From assembly GCA_040880235.1 (NCBI GenBank), contig JBBDIX010000023.1, positions 1 to 36,411 on the forward strand: a stretch of DNA of 36,411 nucleotides, written 5' to 3'. A model generated the notes under the pieces. The model was not told the origin of the DNA. It made no database searches and saw only the letters and a program-made list of their open reading frames with translations. Below are positions 16,912-25,253 of the stretch, in pieces. Each line of letters opens with the position of its first letter. Positions within the stretch are counted from its first letter, which is position 1. The position numbers were made by a program, and so were the translations under genes. Source of the DNA: JBBDIX01 sp040880235 (GTDB taxonomy: Bacteria; Actinomycetota; Nitriliruptoria; Nitriliruptorales; Nitriliruptoraceae).

Positions 16912-17292
16912 CTTGCCTCCTCGGCGCCTCGTGGGCGTCGCCTGTCGGTTTCCCGGTGACGTGGTAGCGTCACACATCGGGTTCGGAGCCGATAGCCCCC
17001 CGGTGCATCCGAACGGACACCACCGGGCAGTTCTGTCGCCCCATGCACACGGTCGCCGTCGGTGCGAGGCGAGGTCTTCGCCCCTCCTGACGTGCACACG
17101 TGCGTTCTTCTTCCCTTCGATCCTGTCAACGACGGTGTCGGCCAAATCGTTCCTGAACTCGTCAGTATGCGCGCAGATCGCACTCGTTGTCCACTAGGCA
17201 GGACGATTCACCCGACAACCAACGGCCCCGAACGCCTCGCCGGAGGCCGCTCAACAGGCGTCGATGCCCTGTCAGCGCCCCAGAACGCCCGT
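16912..17292. other. 381-bp non-coding region upstream of sigma paralogue 2
   Basis: The longest gene-free stretch in the window and visibly lower in GC around 17080-17200. No frame shows credible codon use. On the minus strand it holds a consensus -35 TTGACA (17129 to 17124) without a matching -10, a better spaced -35/-10 pair further upstream (17193-17164), and an inverted repeat GTTGTC/GACAAC (17186-17191, 17214-17219) overlapping that promoter. A long leader of up to about 245 nt before the sigma GTG is implied. I could not fold a convincing riboswitch in it. Confidence 0.6.
17164..17193 (-). promoter_or_regulatory. Candidate promoter of sigma paralogue 2
   Basis: Minus-strand -35 TGGACA (17193 to 17188), 18-nt spacer, -10 CATACT (17169 to 17164). 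The -10 departs from the TANNNT pattern at its first base. Half of the GTTGTC/GACAAC inverted repeat overlaps the -35. Confidence 0.3.
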
Positions 17293-17541
17293 TCAGCTCC
17301 ACGAATGGCCCTCGAGCTCGAGGTGTGAGCGTTGCACGGCCTCTCGGCCCGGAACCAGTCGGCCGGACGACGTGACCACGCGCCACCACGGCACGCTCGA
17401 TCCGTGTGCCGCCAGCACGGAGCCCACGGCACGCCCGGCTCCCGGTCGGCCGGCCTCGGCGGCAACCTCGCCATACGTCAGCACGTCACCGGGGCGGGTC
17501 GCCGCCACGACCTCGAGCACGCGCCTGGCGAACGGGGTCAC
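17293..17541 (-). CDS. Alkyltransferase-like protein (ATL, MGMT family without active cysteine)
   Basis: 82 aa, length of the MGMT DNA-binding domain alone. It has the ATL hallmarks: TYGEVAAEAG (22-31), the Arg finger segment GRAVGSVL (36-43) and PWWRVV (51-56), where the catalytic Cys of PCHRV is replaced by Trp52. ATLs bind O6-alkylguanine lesions and hand them to nucleotide excision repair without transferring the alkyl group. The C-terminal QRSHLELEG block is conserved in the family. GTG start at 17541 overlaps the stop of the 7TM-HD gene as GTGA, so translation is probably coupled. Why a DNA damage sensor follows a cyclic dinucleotide-type phosphohydrolase is unclear; it may only be co-transcription. 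Confidence 0.92.
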   Translation of the reverse strand: MTPFARRVLEVVAATRPGDVLTYGEVAAEAGRPGAGRAVGSVLAAHGSSVPWWRVVTSSGRLVPGREAVQRSHLELEGHSWS

Positions 17542-19733
17542 CGTCGACGGGTGGCCGCTCGGGTCTGTCCGTGATCCGCCTGATCGTCCGAACGGGCCGG
17601 AGCGACGAGCTCGCGTGCCTCGGCACGTGCGGCGGCCTTCTTCGGGTAGGGGATCCGCGGGTGGTAGATCCCCACCAGCGACTGGACGATGGTGTCCCGG
17701 GCGGTCATCAGTTCGCGGAAGGTGAGCTCCGACTCCTCGAACTGCCCGTCGGAGATGCGCTCCTGGAGCAGGCGGTCCACGGTCGTCTCGATGTCCTCAC
17801 GCGGGATCGTGCCGCGCTCCATCGCCATGGCGCGGGTCGTGGCCTCCGAGCAGTCCGCCAGCAACAGGACGGCCGCCTCCTTCGAACGAGGTCGGCCCCC
17901 CTTGTAGCGGAACTGCTCCTCGTCGACGACCTCCCCGTCAGCCGCCGCGCGCACAGCAGCATCGTAGAACCAGCTCACGAGCATCGTGCCGTGATGGCTG
18001 CGGATGCAGGCGACCACCTCGGGAGGCAGGCGGTGACGCACTGCGAGCTCCACGCCGTCGATGACGTGGTTCTGGATGATGATCGCCGACACGGCGGGTT
18101 CGAGGTCGTCGTGCGGATTGGCGATGCCCTGCTGGTTCTCGATGAAGTAGTGCGGCTGACGCACCTTGCCGATGTCGTGGTACAGCGCGGCCACCGTGCC
18201 GAGCAACGGATCGGCCCCGATCTCCCGACACGCACGTTCGGTCAGCGTCGCGACCATCACCGAGTGGTTGTAGGAGCCCAGCGCCTTCGTCTCGAGTTCG
18301 CGCAGCAGCGGATGGTTCCGGTCGGCCAGGTCCAGCAGTGCGGTGACCGTGGGCAGTCGGAACAGGTTCTCGAGGAACGGCAGGGCCCCCTGGACGAGGA
18401 TGACCGTCACCGCACCGTTGATGGCCCCGGCGAGCAGCGCCGTGAACAGCTGGTCGGTCGGCCCGAACGCCAACACGACTGCTCCGGCGAGCACCGGATA
18501 CGACAGGCCGGCTCGCAACGTCGCGGTGCGCAGATCGGAACGCTTCGCGATCCGCGTCGTCAACGGGACACTGACCAGCACTGCGGCCGCGGCGAACAGG
18601 GACACGGTCCCCGATCCCGGGACCACCAGCGGCACCAGCAGCGACGCGGGAAGCATCGTCGCGATGCCGACGACGGGGTGGATCAGCAGGGCCGTGAGCA
18701 TCGCGAGCGCACCCGCGGGCGCCACGAACGCCCACCCCGGCGCCGTCGTTCCGACCAGTGCCGTCGCACCGACCACGATCAGTGCATAGGTGGTCACCAG
18801 GATGCCCAGCAGCAGCTGCTTCTTTCCCGACGCCCACACGCGTGGCTGCATGCGCTGGAGATAGACACCGCCGACGATCGTCACCACCAGCATCGCGAGC
18901 ATCGCCCGCGCGACCGCCCGGATCGGACTCGTTCCCGCGGCCCCGAGCTGTTCGATGGCCTGCAGGGACATCGCATCGACGATCTCGCCCTCCCGGACGA
19001 TCGTCTGATCGGCCAGCCACACCCGCGCGACCTCGGGCGTGCCGTCAGCGGCACGTTGTCGTGCGGCAGCGGTCGCATCCGGATCCACGACGACCGTCGG
19101 ACGCATCTTGTGGATGATCAGGGGCGAGACGATCGTCTCCGCGGTGTCGCCGGGCAGTGGTCGCAGTGCGAGCTCTCCGGGCAGCGTCTCCCGGATCAGG
19201 GTGTCCAGGTCGTCACGCTCGACCCGCTGGCGCGCGAGCTCCTGCGCCGTGGCGATCGCCTCTCGTTCGACGACGTCGAGGTCGTCGTCGTCGATGTCGA
19301 CCAGACCCTCGATCAGGACCGCGTCGAGGTCGGGCAGTTCCGACGCGAGCAGGTCGATCTGCTCGGAGCGTGTCGGCGTCCGGGTCGAGATCGACTCCTC
19401 GTCATCTGGTTCGGTGTCGATGGGTTCACGCGCCACCCGGACATCCGAGAACACCCCGCGCAGGTCGTTGACGATGGCGGTCTGCGCCGCACGGTCGAAG
19501 ACCTGCACCGCCTCGACCGACTCCGCAGCGGCGCGCCGCGCACGGTCGGTCTCCTCCTCGTCGACGACCCGGACGCGCTCGCTCGCGAACACGGTCCGCG
19601 ACGCCGGCTCACCGAGTTCGAGGGGCGCCTCGCCGCCGTCAGCGATGAGGCCGATGGCCACGGGGGCCACGACCACGATGAGCAGTGCGCTGGCGATGCG
19701 GTGGAACAGCAGCGAGCGCCGCTGGTCATCCAT
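17538..19733 (-). CDS. 7TM-HD family phosphohydrolase (PgpH-like, probable c-di-AMP phosphodiesterase)
   Basis: 731 aa. One membrane segment near residues 12-33, a large extracytoplasmic 7TMR-HDED domain (about 34-265, Glu/Asp/Arg rich), a block of about seven membrane segments (about 270-480), then a cytoplasmic HD domain (about 495-660). The HD core shows YHDIGK (about 517-522), the following Asn-Pro-His (ANPHDD), conserved HHGT, and a late Asp in LLADCSEA, as in PgpH. PgpH proteins hydrolyse c-di-AMP and couple an external signal to turnover; that substrate is inferred from the family. The ATG at 19733 has GGAG 8 nt upstream and precedes the first membrane segment. It is divergent from coaA and overlaps the ATL gene by 4 nt. 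Confidence 0.92.
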   Translation of the reverse strand: MDDQRRSLLFHRIASALLIVVVAPVAIGLIADGGEAPLELGEPASRTVFASERVRVVDEEETDRARRAAAESVEAVQVFDRAAQTAIVNDLRGVFSDVRVAREPIDTEPDDEESISTRTPTRSEQIDLLASELPDLDAVLIEGLVDIDDDDLDVVEREAIATAQELARQRVERDDLDTLIRETLPGELALRPLPGDTAETIVSPLIIHKMRPTVVVDPDATAAARQRAADGTPEVARVWLADQTIVREGEIVDAMSLQAIEQLGAAGTSPIRAVARAMLAMLVVTIVGGVYLQRMQPRVWASGKKQLLLGILVTTYALIVVGATALVGTTAPGWAFVAPAGALAMLTALLIHPVVGIATMLPASLLVPLVVPGSGTVSLFAAAAVLVSVPLTTRIAKRSDLRTATLRAGLSYPVLAGAVVLAFGPTDQLFTALLAGAINGAVTVILVQGALPFLENLFRLPTVTALLDLADRNHPLLRELETKALGSYNHSVMVATLTERACREIGADPLLGTVAALYHDIGKVRQPHYFIENQQGIANPHDDLEPAVSAIIIQNHVIDGVELAVRHRLPPEVVACIRSHHGTMLVSWFYDAAVRAAADGEVVDEEQFRYKGGRPRSKEAAVLLLADCSEATTRAMAMERGTIPREDIETTVDRLLQERISDGQFEESELTFRELMTARDTIVQSLVGIYHPRIPYPKKAAARAEARELVAPARSDDQADHGQTRAATRRR

Positions 19734-19848
19734 CCGGTGGCTCCGTTCCGACGTGCGCCACGAGTGTCCCCCATGGACGCCACGCGTGCCCACTCACACC
19801 GCCACTACGCTCGCCGGGTCCTGGAGCGAGATCATCGAGACGAGCGTC

Positions 19849-20790
19849 GTGGCGCAGGCAGAGACGGCTTCGCCGTGGTTGGAGTTCGCGCGCGAGGAGT
19901 GGGCCGCACTGCGCGACTCCACGCCGCTGCCGCTGTCCGAGGACGAGCTCGCCGTGCTCCAGGGGCTCAACGAGCCTGTCTCGCTCAACGAGGTGGCCGA
20001 GGCGTACCTGCCGTTGTCCCGCCTGCTGAACCTGTACGTGGGCGCCACGCAGCAACTGCACCGAGCGACCGACACGTTCCTCGGGTCCTCGACCCAGAAG
20101 GTGCCGTTCATCGTCGGGGTCGCAGGATCGGTCGCGGTGGGCAAGTCGACCACCTCCCGCGTCCTGCAGGCCCTGCTCGCCCGGTGGCCGAACCACCCTC
20201 GCGTCGCGCTGGTGCCGACCGATGGGTTCCTGCTTCCCAACGCGGAACTCGAGCGTCGAGGGCTGTTGGATCGCAAGGGGTTCCCGGAGTCGTACGACAC
20301 CGGTGCGCTCGTGCGTTTCGTGGCCGCCGTCAAGTCGGGCGAGGCCGAGGTCGACGCGCCGGTCTACTCACACCTCACGTACGACGTCGTGGCGGGAGAG
20401 GTCCTCACCGTCCAGCGTCCCGACGTCCTGATCATCGAGGGCCTCAACGTCCTGCAGACGGGAACCGACGCCGCAGGACGTGCCGTGTTCGTCTCGGACT
20501 TCTTCGACTTCTCGATCTACGTGGACGCGGCGGAGCATGACATCACCCGCTGGTACGTCGAACGCTTCCGCACCCTGCGCAACACCGCCTTCCGGGACCC
20601 GCAGTCGTACTTCCACCGTTTCGCCCAGTTGTCCGACCAGGAGGCCGACGAGACGGCACTGGACATCTGGGATCGCATCAACGGGCGCAACCTCGCAGAG
20701 AACGTCCTACCGACCCGTTCACGTGCTGACCTCATCCTGAGGAAGGGCGCCGACCACGACGTCGAGCGGGTCCAGCTGCGTCGTCTGTGA
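19849..20790 (+). CDS. coaA: Pantothenate kinase, type I
   Basis: Phosphorylates pantothenate, the committed step of coenzyme A synthesis. 313 aa against 316 in E. coli, aligned along its whole length. N-terminal WLEFAREEWAALRDS (10-24); P-loop GSVAVGKS at 93-100 with Lys99; TDGFL; KGFPESYD; APVYSHLTYD; IIEGLNVLQ; and SDFFDFSIYVDA. GTG at 19849 is chosen because the E. coli protein starts at the equivalent place; its Shine-Dalgarno is weak. GTG at 19786 would add 21 residues without similarity. TACGCT at 19806-19811 is a possible -10. Divergent from the 7TM-HD gene; the next gene on the same strand follows after 59 bp. Confidence 0.96.
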   Translation: MAQAETASPWLEFAREEWAALRDSTPLPLSEDELAVLQGLNEPVSLNEVAEAYLPLSRLLNLYVGATQQLHRATDTFLGSSTQKVPFIVGVAGSVAVGKSTTSRVLQALLARWPNHPRVALVPTDGFLLPNAELERRGLLDRKGFPESYDTGALVRFVAAVKSGEAEVDAPVYSHLTYDVVAGEVLTVQRPDVLIIEGLNVLQTGTDAAGRAVFVSDFFDFSIYVDAAEHDITRWYVERFRTLRNTAFRDPQSYFHRFAQLSDQEADETALDIWDRINGRNLAENVLPTRSRADLILRKGADHDVERVQLRRL

Positions 20791-20849
20791 ACCCCACCAC
20801 GATCCGACCCCCGAGACCGACCGATCCGACCCGACCGACAGGAGACTGC

Positions 20850-21419
20850 ATGGCCCGCGTCCCCTACCTCGATGCCGAGGACCTGACCGAGCAGCACCGC
20901 CACCTGCTCGACGAGCGCCCCATCAACCTGCGGCGAGCGATGGCGAACCTGCCGGCACTCGCCGAGCACTACGCCGCGATCGCCGAGTGGTTCCGCTTCG
21001 AGGCCGAGGTCGACACGCGCGCCCGCGAACTCGGGATCCTCGTGGCGGCCTACGGGGCAGGCAACGCGTACGCGTTCTGCCAGCACGTGGAGATCGGTGC
21101 GCGATTCGGCGTCACCGACGGCGACATCGATGCACTGTGCGCCTTCGTCAACGGGCAACCGGTGGACCTCGACGCCCAGGACCTGCTGGTGATGCGCACC
21201 GCCCAGTCGCTGTCACGCGACGCGGTCCTCGACGACGACCTGTGGGAGGGACTCGTGGAGACGTTCAGCCAGCGCGGCGCCATGGAACTGTGCCTGGCAA
21301 TCTCCCACTACAACTACGTCGTCCGGATGCTCGCATCGCTGCGCATGGACGTGGAACCAGAACTCGCTCCGGCCCTGGAACGCTTTGCCCCGCCGGCAGC
21401 AATCGGCTCGTGGCGCTGA
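20850..21419 (+). CDS. Carboxymuconolactone decarboxylase / AhpD-family protein
   Basis: 189 aa, all-alpha CMD-like fold. The core helix YAFCQHVEIGARFGVTDGDIDALC (about 72-95) carries the Cys and His at positions used in the AhpD-like active site, but only one cysteine of the usual CxxC is present, so peroxidase activity is doubtful; many CMD relatives with this pattern are uncharacterised. N-terminal block is Arg/Leu/His rich. ATG at 20850 is supported by AGGAG at 5-nt spacing; the in-frame Met 63 bp upstream has no ribosome site. It follows coaA on the same strand and may be co-transcribed, yet no functional link is evident. Confidence 0.8.
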   Translation: MARVPYLDAEDLTEQHRHLLDERPINLRRAMANLPALAEHYAAIAEWFRFEAEVDTRARELGILVAAYGAGNAYAFCQHVEIGARFGVTDGDIDALCAFVNGQPVDLDAQDLLVMRTAQSLSRDAVLDDDLWEGLVETFSQRGAMELCLAISHYNYVVRMLASLRMDVEPELAPALERFAPPAAIGSWR

Positions 21420-21456
21420 CCGTGGCGGGCTCGATCGGACTCCCCAGGACCGTCAG
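21416..21456. terminator. Weak inverted repeat spanning convergent stops
   Basis: CTGAC (21416-21420) and GTCAG (21452-21456) are complementary and contain the stop codons of the CMD protein and of the hydrolase. The 31-nt interval makes a functional terminator uncertain. Confidence 0.2.
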
Positions 21457-22412
21457 GGGGGCCACTCCCCATCGGGCAGCACCGCAAGGGGCGGGGCGCC
21501 GACCGGCCGCCACGTCGCGAGGACGGCCCGGATCGCCGTCACCGTCGCCAGGGGCTGGTCGAGCATGAGGTGATGGTGCGCCTCGGGCACCTCGACGAAG
21601 GGCACGCCTGCCGCACCCGCCGGCGAACCCTCGAGGAGTTCCGCCATGTAGTCGCGGACGTGCTGGTCGACGATCGTCGACCGCGCCCCGTTGCAGATGG
21701 CGACCCGGCAGGCGGCATGGGCGAGGTCGGCGGCGAAGTCGCTGGGGATCCTGGGCCCCCGGCGGGCGACGAACACGGCCGGATCGAACTTCCACGTCCA
21801 TCCGCCGTCCACCTCCCGCAGGCTGTGGTGGGCGACGTGATCCACCAGCCACGTGTTGTCGCACGGCTGCGGTGGTACCAGGTGGAAGTGCTCACGTGCC
21901 GTGGCGCGATCCGGGTACGTCTTCGGGGCGCGCAGCATCCGTCCCGCACGGGTGTCGTCGGACTCCGGGTCGGGACGGCGGATCGGCACGTCGAGCACGA
22001 TCACGCCGTCGAGGCTCGACCCGTGATGGGCGGCCGCGACGATCGTCACGAAGCCACCCATCGAGTGCCCGACCACCACGGGCCTCCCCACACCACCCGC
22101 GTGCGCCGCGACCGCGAGCACCTCACGGACCCACTGCTGCGGGTGGTACTCGTCACGATGATCACTGTCGCCGTGCCCCGACAGGTCGATCGCGATGACC
22201 CGGTGGTGCACCGCGAGCAGGGGCGCCAGCGCCTGCCACCAGCGTGCGTGGGCGGCACCCCCGTGCACGAGCACGAGTGTGGGGGCGGCACGTGATCCCC
22301 ACGCGAGGTGGTGGATCCGGGCGCCCTCGACCTCGATCGTCGCCGACTCGCCGACGTCGCGGGCTGCGCGCAGGAACCAGTCTGGCGCTCCCCGCAGGTC
22401 GATCTCGTCCAC
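21453..22412 (-). CDS. Alpha/beta hydrolase
   Basis: Cytoplasmic hydrolase of the alpha/beta fold, 319 aa. Oxyanion segment HGGAAHARWW (50-59), strand IAIDLSGHGDSD, and nucleophile Ser117 in the elbow VVGHSMGGF. The catalytic His is in VPEAHHHLMLDQP near the C-terminus; the acid is probably an Asp in the preceding strand region. The cap region is moderate in size. No signal peptide. GTG at 22412 is chosen for AGGAG at 7-nt spacing; sequence upstream in the frame looks non-coding. Substrate cannot be inferred; esterase, epoxide hydrolase and dehalogenase relatives share the same motifs. Confidence 0.9.
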   Translation of the reverse strand: MDEIDLRGAPDWFLRAARDVGESATIEVEGARIHHLAWGSRAAPTLVLVHGGAAHARWWQALAPLLAVHHRVIAIDLSGHGDSDHRDEYHPQQWVREVLAVAAHAGGVGRPVVVGHSMGGFVTIVAAAHHGSSLDGVIVLDVPIRRPDPESDDTRAGRMLRAPKTYPDRATAREHFHLVPPQPCDNTWLVDHVAHHSLREVDGGWTWKFDPAVFVARRGPRIPSDFAADLAHAACRVAICNGARSTIVDQHVRDYMAELLEGSPAGAAGVPFVEVPEAHHHLMLDQPLATVTAIRAVLATWRPVGAPPLAVLPDGEWPP

Positions 22413-22515
22413 CTCGACACTCCTGGACCGCAATCCCGGACGCGCTCGACTGATGCTACTGAGCGCGGCAGGCCCGACCGGTCGGTCCGCGTCGGCGCCC
22501 CCACGTCGGGCGGGA

Positions 22516-22521
22516 TAGCGT
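22516..22521 (+). promoter_or_regulatory. Candidate -10 for the EamA transporter
   Basis: TAGCGT in the 140-bp divergent gap between the hydrolase and the transporter. The predicted leader is about 25 nt. No clear -35 or Shine-Dalgarno. Confidence 0.3.
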
Positions 22522-22552
22522 CCGCCCGTCACCACGCCATCGAGCCACGTCC

Positions 22553-23488
22553 ATGCCCGACGCGACCACTCGCCTCGAACGTTACGGCCCCGCCGAGGTC
22601 GTCCTGCTCCTCGTGCTCGCGTCGATGTGGGGCCTGTCCTTCCTGTTCGTGGAGGTGGCGGTCACGTCCGTCGCCCCGCTGTGGATCGTCAGCATCCGCA
22701 CCGCGATCGGCGGCCTCGTGCTGCTCGTCGCGACACTCGTGACCCGCACGCGACTGCCTCGTACATGGACGACGTGGCGGCACCTGGCGGTGCTCGCCGT
22801 GCTGAACAACGCCGTGCCGTGGACCGCGATTGCGTGGGCGCAGCAGACCATCCCCTCGGGGCTCACGGCCCTGCTCATGGCGCTCGTCCCGACGAGCACC
22901 CTCGCGATCTCCGTGCTCGTCGGCCTCGAGCGATTCACCCTGGCCCGGCTCATCGGCCTGATCGTCTCGCTGTCCGGCGTCGTCGCCATCGTGCTCGACG
23001 ACATGTCCTCGCCGGGCCGAATCCTGAGCATCGCCGCGGTCGTGCTCGCGACGATGCTGTACGCACTGAGCGGCGTGTACGCCAAGCGGATCCTCCAGGG
23101 GCCGCTGCCCCCGCTCACGATCGCCACCGGGCAGGTCCTGTGCGCCTCGGCCGTCACGATGACCCTGAGCCTGCTGTTCGCGCCGATTCCGGACGTCGGG
23201 TCACTGACGTGGCCGGTCATCGCATCGCTCGGTTCGCTCGGCGTGTTCGGCACGGGTGTGGCCTACATCATCCTGTATGCACTGATCGACCGGGTCGGAC
23301 CCACGAACACCTCGATGGTCGCGTACCTGATCCCGGTCGTCGCCGTCATCGCCGGCGTCGCGGTCCTCGGTGAACGGCTGGGGTTGCGCGTGCTCGTCGG
23401 CGGTGGCCTGGTCATCGCGGGCATCTGGCTGTCGCAACGCACCTGGACGCCCTCGACGATCGATCACCTCGAGCAACGTCCCCGCTGA
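22553..23488 (+). CDS. EamA/DMT-superfamily transporter
   Basis: Inner-membrane exporter of the drug/metabolite transporter superfamily, 311 aa with about ten hydrophobic segments in two EamA repeats (about 14-146 and 159-297). The first repeat begins with the typical WGLSFLFVEVA block and contains NNAVPWTAIAWAQQTIPSGLTALL; the second has LYALSGVYAKR and GTGVAYIILYALIDRVGPTNTSMVAYLIPVVAV followed by a Gly/Glu turn (VLGERLG), all family hallmarks. Substrate unknown; relatives export amino acids, nucleobases or drugs. ATG at 22553 is the first start before the first membrane helix. Ends 150 bp before the next gene. Confidence 0.9.
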   Translation: MPDATTRLERYGPAEVVLLLVLASMWGLSFLFVEVAVTSVAPLWIVSIRTAIGGLVLLVATLVTRTRLPRTWTTWRHLAVLAVLNNAVPWTAIAWAQQTIPSGLTALLMALVPTSTLAISVLVGLERFTLARLIGLIVSLSGVVAIVLDDMSSPGRILSIAAVVLATMLYALSGVYAKRILQGPLPPLTIATGQVLCASAVTMTLSLLFAPIPDVGSLTWPVIASLGSLGVFGTGVAYIILYALIDRVGPTNTSMVAYLIPVVAVIAGVAVLGERLGLRVLVGGGLVIAGIWLSQRTWTPSTIDHLEQRPR

Positions 23489-23566
23489 GCCGCTCGGCCC
23501 GTGATCGACCTTGTGCACGGTCGCGAGGTCCCCGATCGGCACACCAGAGCGCGCGGCAGCGCTCGG

Positions 23567-23572
23567 TACGAT
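23567..23572 (+). promoter_or_regulatory. Candidate -10 upstream of the 4-TM protein and ferrochelatase
   Basis: TACGAT preceded by GG in the 150-bp gap after the EamA gene. Transcription would begin near 23579, about 60 nt before the GTG at 23639. No -35 seen. Confidence 0.35.
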
Positions 23573-23638
23573 CCACCCATCCGGGCCGACCGAGGTCTGC
23601 CCGGCAACACCCGCGACAGCGACGCCCGAGGAGTGCTG

Positions 23639-24139
23639 GTGGCCGCCCGTTCGTCGCTGGGACGACTCCGTCGCCCGTGGTGGATCCTGTCGGGGCTGCT
23701 CGCCTTCCTGCTGGCGGTCGCTGCTGTTGCGCCGGTCCGTGCCTCCACGGTTCCCGCCGTGCTGCCCGTTGTCCTGGTCTTCGCCGCCGGCACCGGCGGC
23801 GTCGCGGTCGTGCTCGCCATCCGGCGAGGCCTGATCCTGCATCGGCCCGACGACGACGACGACGCACTGGCCGAGGTGCGGGGACGGCAGGCGATGTCGT
23901 TGTCGATGGCGCTGGCGCCGGTGGTCCTGGGCGGGGCGCTGGCCGTGGTCCTCGGCCATCGCGCGACGCTGTTCACCGCGGCGGCCGTCGGTGCTGCTGC
24001 GGTCGCCGCAGGCCTACCGCGTCGCAGGACGTTCGCCGAGGTGGACGCGTCGTGGAGCGCACGAGACGTCGACGCGTCGATCCTCCGTGCTCTCGGCGGC
24101 GAACCACCCAAGTCCCCGTCGACGTCGAACTCTCCCTGA
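23639..24139 (+). CDS. Small four-helix membrane protein of unknown function
   Basis: 166 aa; not recognised. Predicted membrane segments at about 14-33, 38-61, 87-106 and 110-127 form two hairpins separated by a cytoplasmic loop that holds five consecutive aspartates (71-75). The N-terminus is basic (RSSLGRLRR), so the ends are probably cytoplasmic. The 40-residue C-terminal tail is hydrophilic. GTG at 23639 follows GAGGAG at 5-nt spacing; GTG at 23633 is a near alternative. It ends 18 bp before ferrochelatase, so the two are probably co-transcribed, raising a possible link to haem or iron handling that the sequence itself does not prove. Confidence 0.75.
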   Translation: MAARSSLGRLRRPWWILSGLLAFLLAVAAVAPVRASTVPAVLPVVLVFAAGTGGVAVVLAIRRGLILHRPDDDDDALAEVRGRQAMSLSMALAPVVLGGALAVVLGHRATLFTAAAVGAAAVAAGLPRRRTFAEVDASWSARDVDASILRALGGEPPKSPSTSNSP

Positions 24140-24157
24140 ACCCGCAGGAGCACCCAC

Positions 24158-25210
24158 GTGTCAACGACCGATGCCGTCCTGCTCGTCTCCTTCGGTGGAC
24201 CCGAAGGACCTGACGACGTGATGCCGTTCCTCGAGCGTGTCGTCGAGGGCCGCAACGTCCCACGAGAACGCCTCGAGGAGGTCGCCGAGCACTACCTCGC
24301 CAACGGTGGACGTTCACCGCTCAACGACCAGAACCGGGCACTCCGAACCGCGATCGAGGCCCTGTTCGCTGCCGAGGGCCCCGACCTGCGCGTGTACTGG
24401 GGCAACCGCAACTGGGATCCGCTGCTCGTGGACACCCTGCGAGAGATGCGTGACGACGGCGTCGAACGCGCCCTGTGCTTCGTGACGTCTGCCTACTCGT
24501 CGTACTCCGGCTGCCGCCAGTACCGCGAGGACCTTGCCGCAGCGGCGACGGAGATTGGCGACGGCGTCCCCGAGCTGCTCAAGCTCCGCGTCTACCACAA
24601 CCATCCGGGCTTCGTGGAGCCCAACGTCGATGCCGTGGTTGCCGCGCTCGACGAGCTCGAGCCCTCCGTGCGTGACGATGCGCGGATCGTGTTCGTCACC
24701 CATTCGATCCCGCGGACGATGGCGCGCCACAGCGACTACGAGGCACAGCACCTGGAGACCTGCCGGCTCGTCATGGACCGCGTCGGATCGCGCCCCTGGG
24801 ACCTCGTGTACTGCTCGCGTTCGGGTCCCCCACAGGTCCCGTGGCTCGAGCCAGACGTCAACGACCACCTCGCGCAGGTCGCCGGTGAGGGTGTCCGTGC
24901 CGTCGTGCTCGTTCCGATCGGGTTCGTGAGCGACCACATGGAGGTCATCCATGACCTCGACGTGGAGGCGCGGGAGACGGCGGAGGAACACGATCTGGCG
25001 TTCATACGGGCAGCGACCGCCGGTACCGATCCGCGGTTCGTCGCCCTGGTGCGCGACCTGGTCGTGGAACGCATCGACGGCGGCCCGCGCACCTGCCTCG
25101 GACTGCGGGGGCCCGGCCACGACCTGTGTCCCGTCGACTGCTGTCGCACCCCCGACCAGCCGGTGCACGCCACGATCAGCGAGGCGCCGGCGCCACGGCG
25201 ACCTGCCTGA
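24158..25210 (+). CDS. hemH: Ferrochelatase (coproporphyrin type)
   Basis: Inserts Fe2+ into a porphyrin. In actinobacteria the expected substrate is coproporphyrin III (CpfC), giving coprohaem; this is from family knowledge. 350 aa, cytoplasmic or membrane-associated. Catalytic His182 in VTHSIP and Glu262 in SDHMEVIHDLD lie at nearly the same positions as His183 and Glu264 of the B. subtilis enzyme. Conserved SAYSSYSGCRQYRE at 111-124. The C-terminus has Cys313, Cys324, Cys328 and Cys329, which with an internal Cys such as Cys119 could hold the [2Fe-2S] cluster known in actinobacterial ferrochelatases. GTG at 24158 with CAGGAG at 7-nt spacing. Last 20 residues are Pro/Ala rich. Confidence 0.95.
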   Translation: MSTTDAVLLVSFGGPEGPDDVMPFLERVVEGRNVPRERLEEVAEHYLANGGRSPLNDQNRALRTAIEALFAAEGPDLRVYWGNRNWDPLLVDTLREMRDDGVERALCFVTSAYSSYSGCRQYREDLAAAATEIGDGVPELLKLRVYHNHPGFVEPNVDAVVAALDELEPSVRDDARIVFVTHSIPRTMARHSDYEAQHLETCRLVMDRVGSRPWDLVYCSRSGPPQVPWLEPDVNDHLAQVAGEGVRAVVLVPIGFVSDHMEVIHDLDVEARETAEEHDLAFIRAATAGTDPRFVALVRDLVVERIDGGPRTCLGLRGPGHDLCPVDCCRTPDQPVHATISEAPAPRRPA

Positions 25211-25241
25211 TCGTGCGCCACACTCCCGGCGTCCCGTCCCG

Positions 25242-25247
25242 TACGGT
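25242..25247 (+). promoter_or_regulatory. Candidate -10 for a leaderless histidine phosphatase mRNA
   Basis: TACGGT followed by 6 nt and then the ATG at 25254, so transcription would start at or next to the start codon. No Shine-Dalgarno is present, which fits a leaderless transcript. Confidence 0.45.
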
Positions 25248-25253
25248 GTGCTG

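Noticed and set aside
16889..17197. 102-codon plus-strand frame in the 381-bp gap
   Set aside because: No ribosome site, Ser/Arg/Pro-rich composition and no similarity; the region is better read as a promoter and leader.
20791..20849. Repeated CGATCCGACC-like sequence between coaA and the CMD gene
   Set aside because: Short, irregular, compatible with GC-rich low complexity; no regular period as in the sigma leader.
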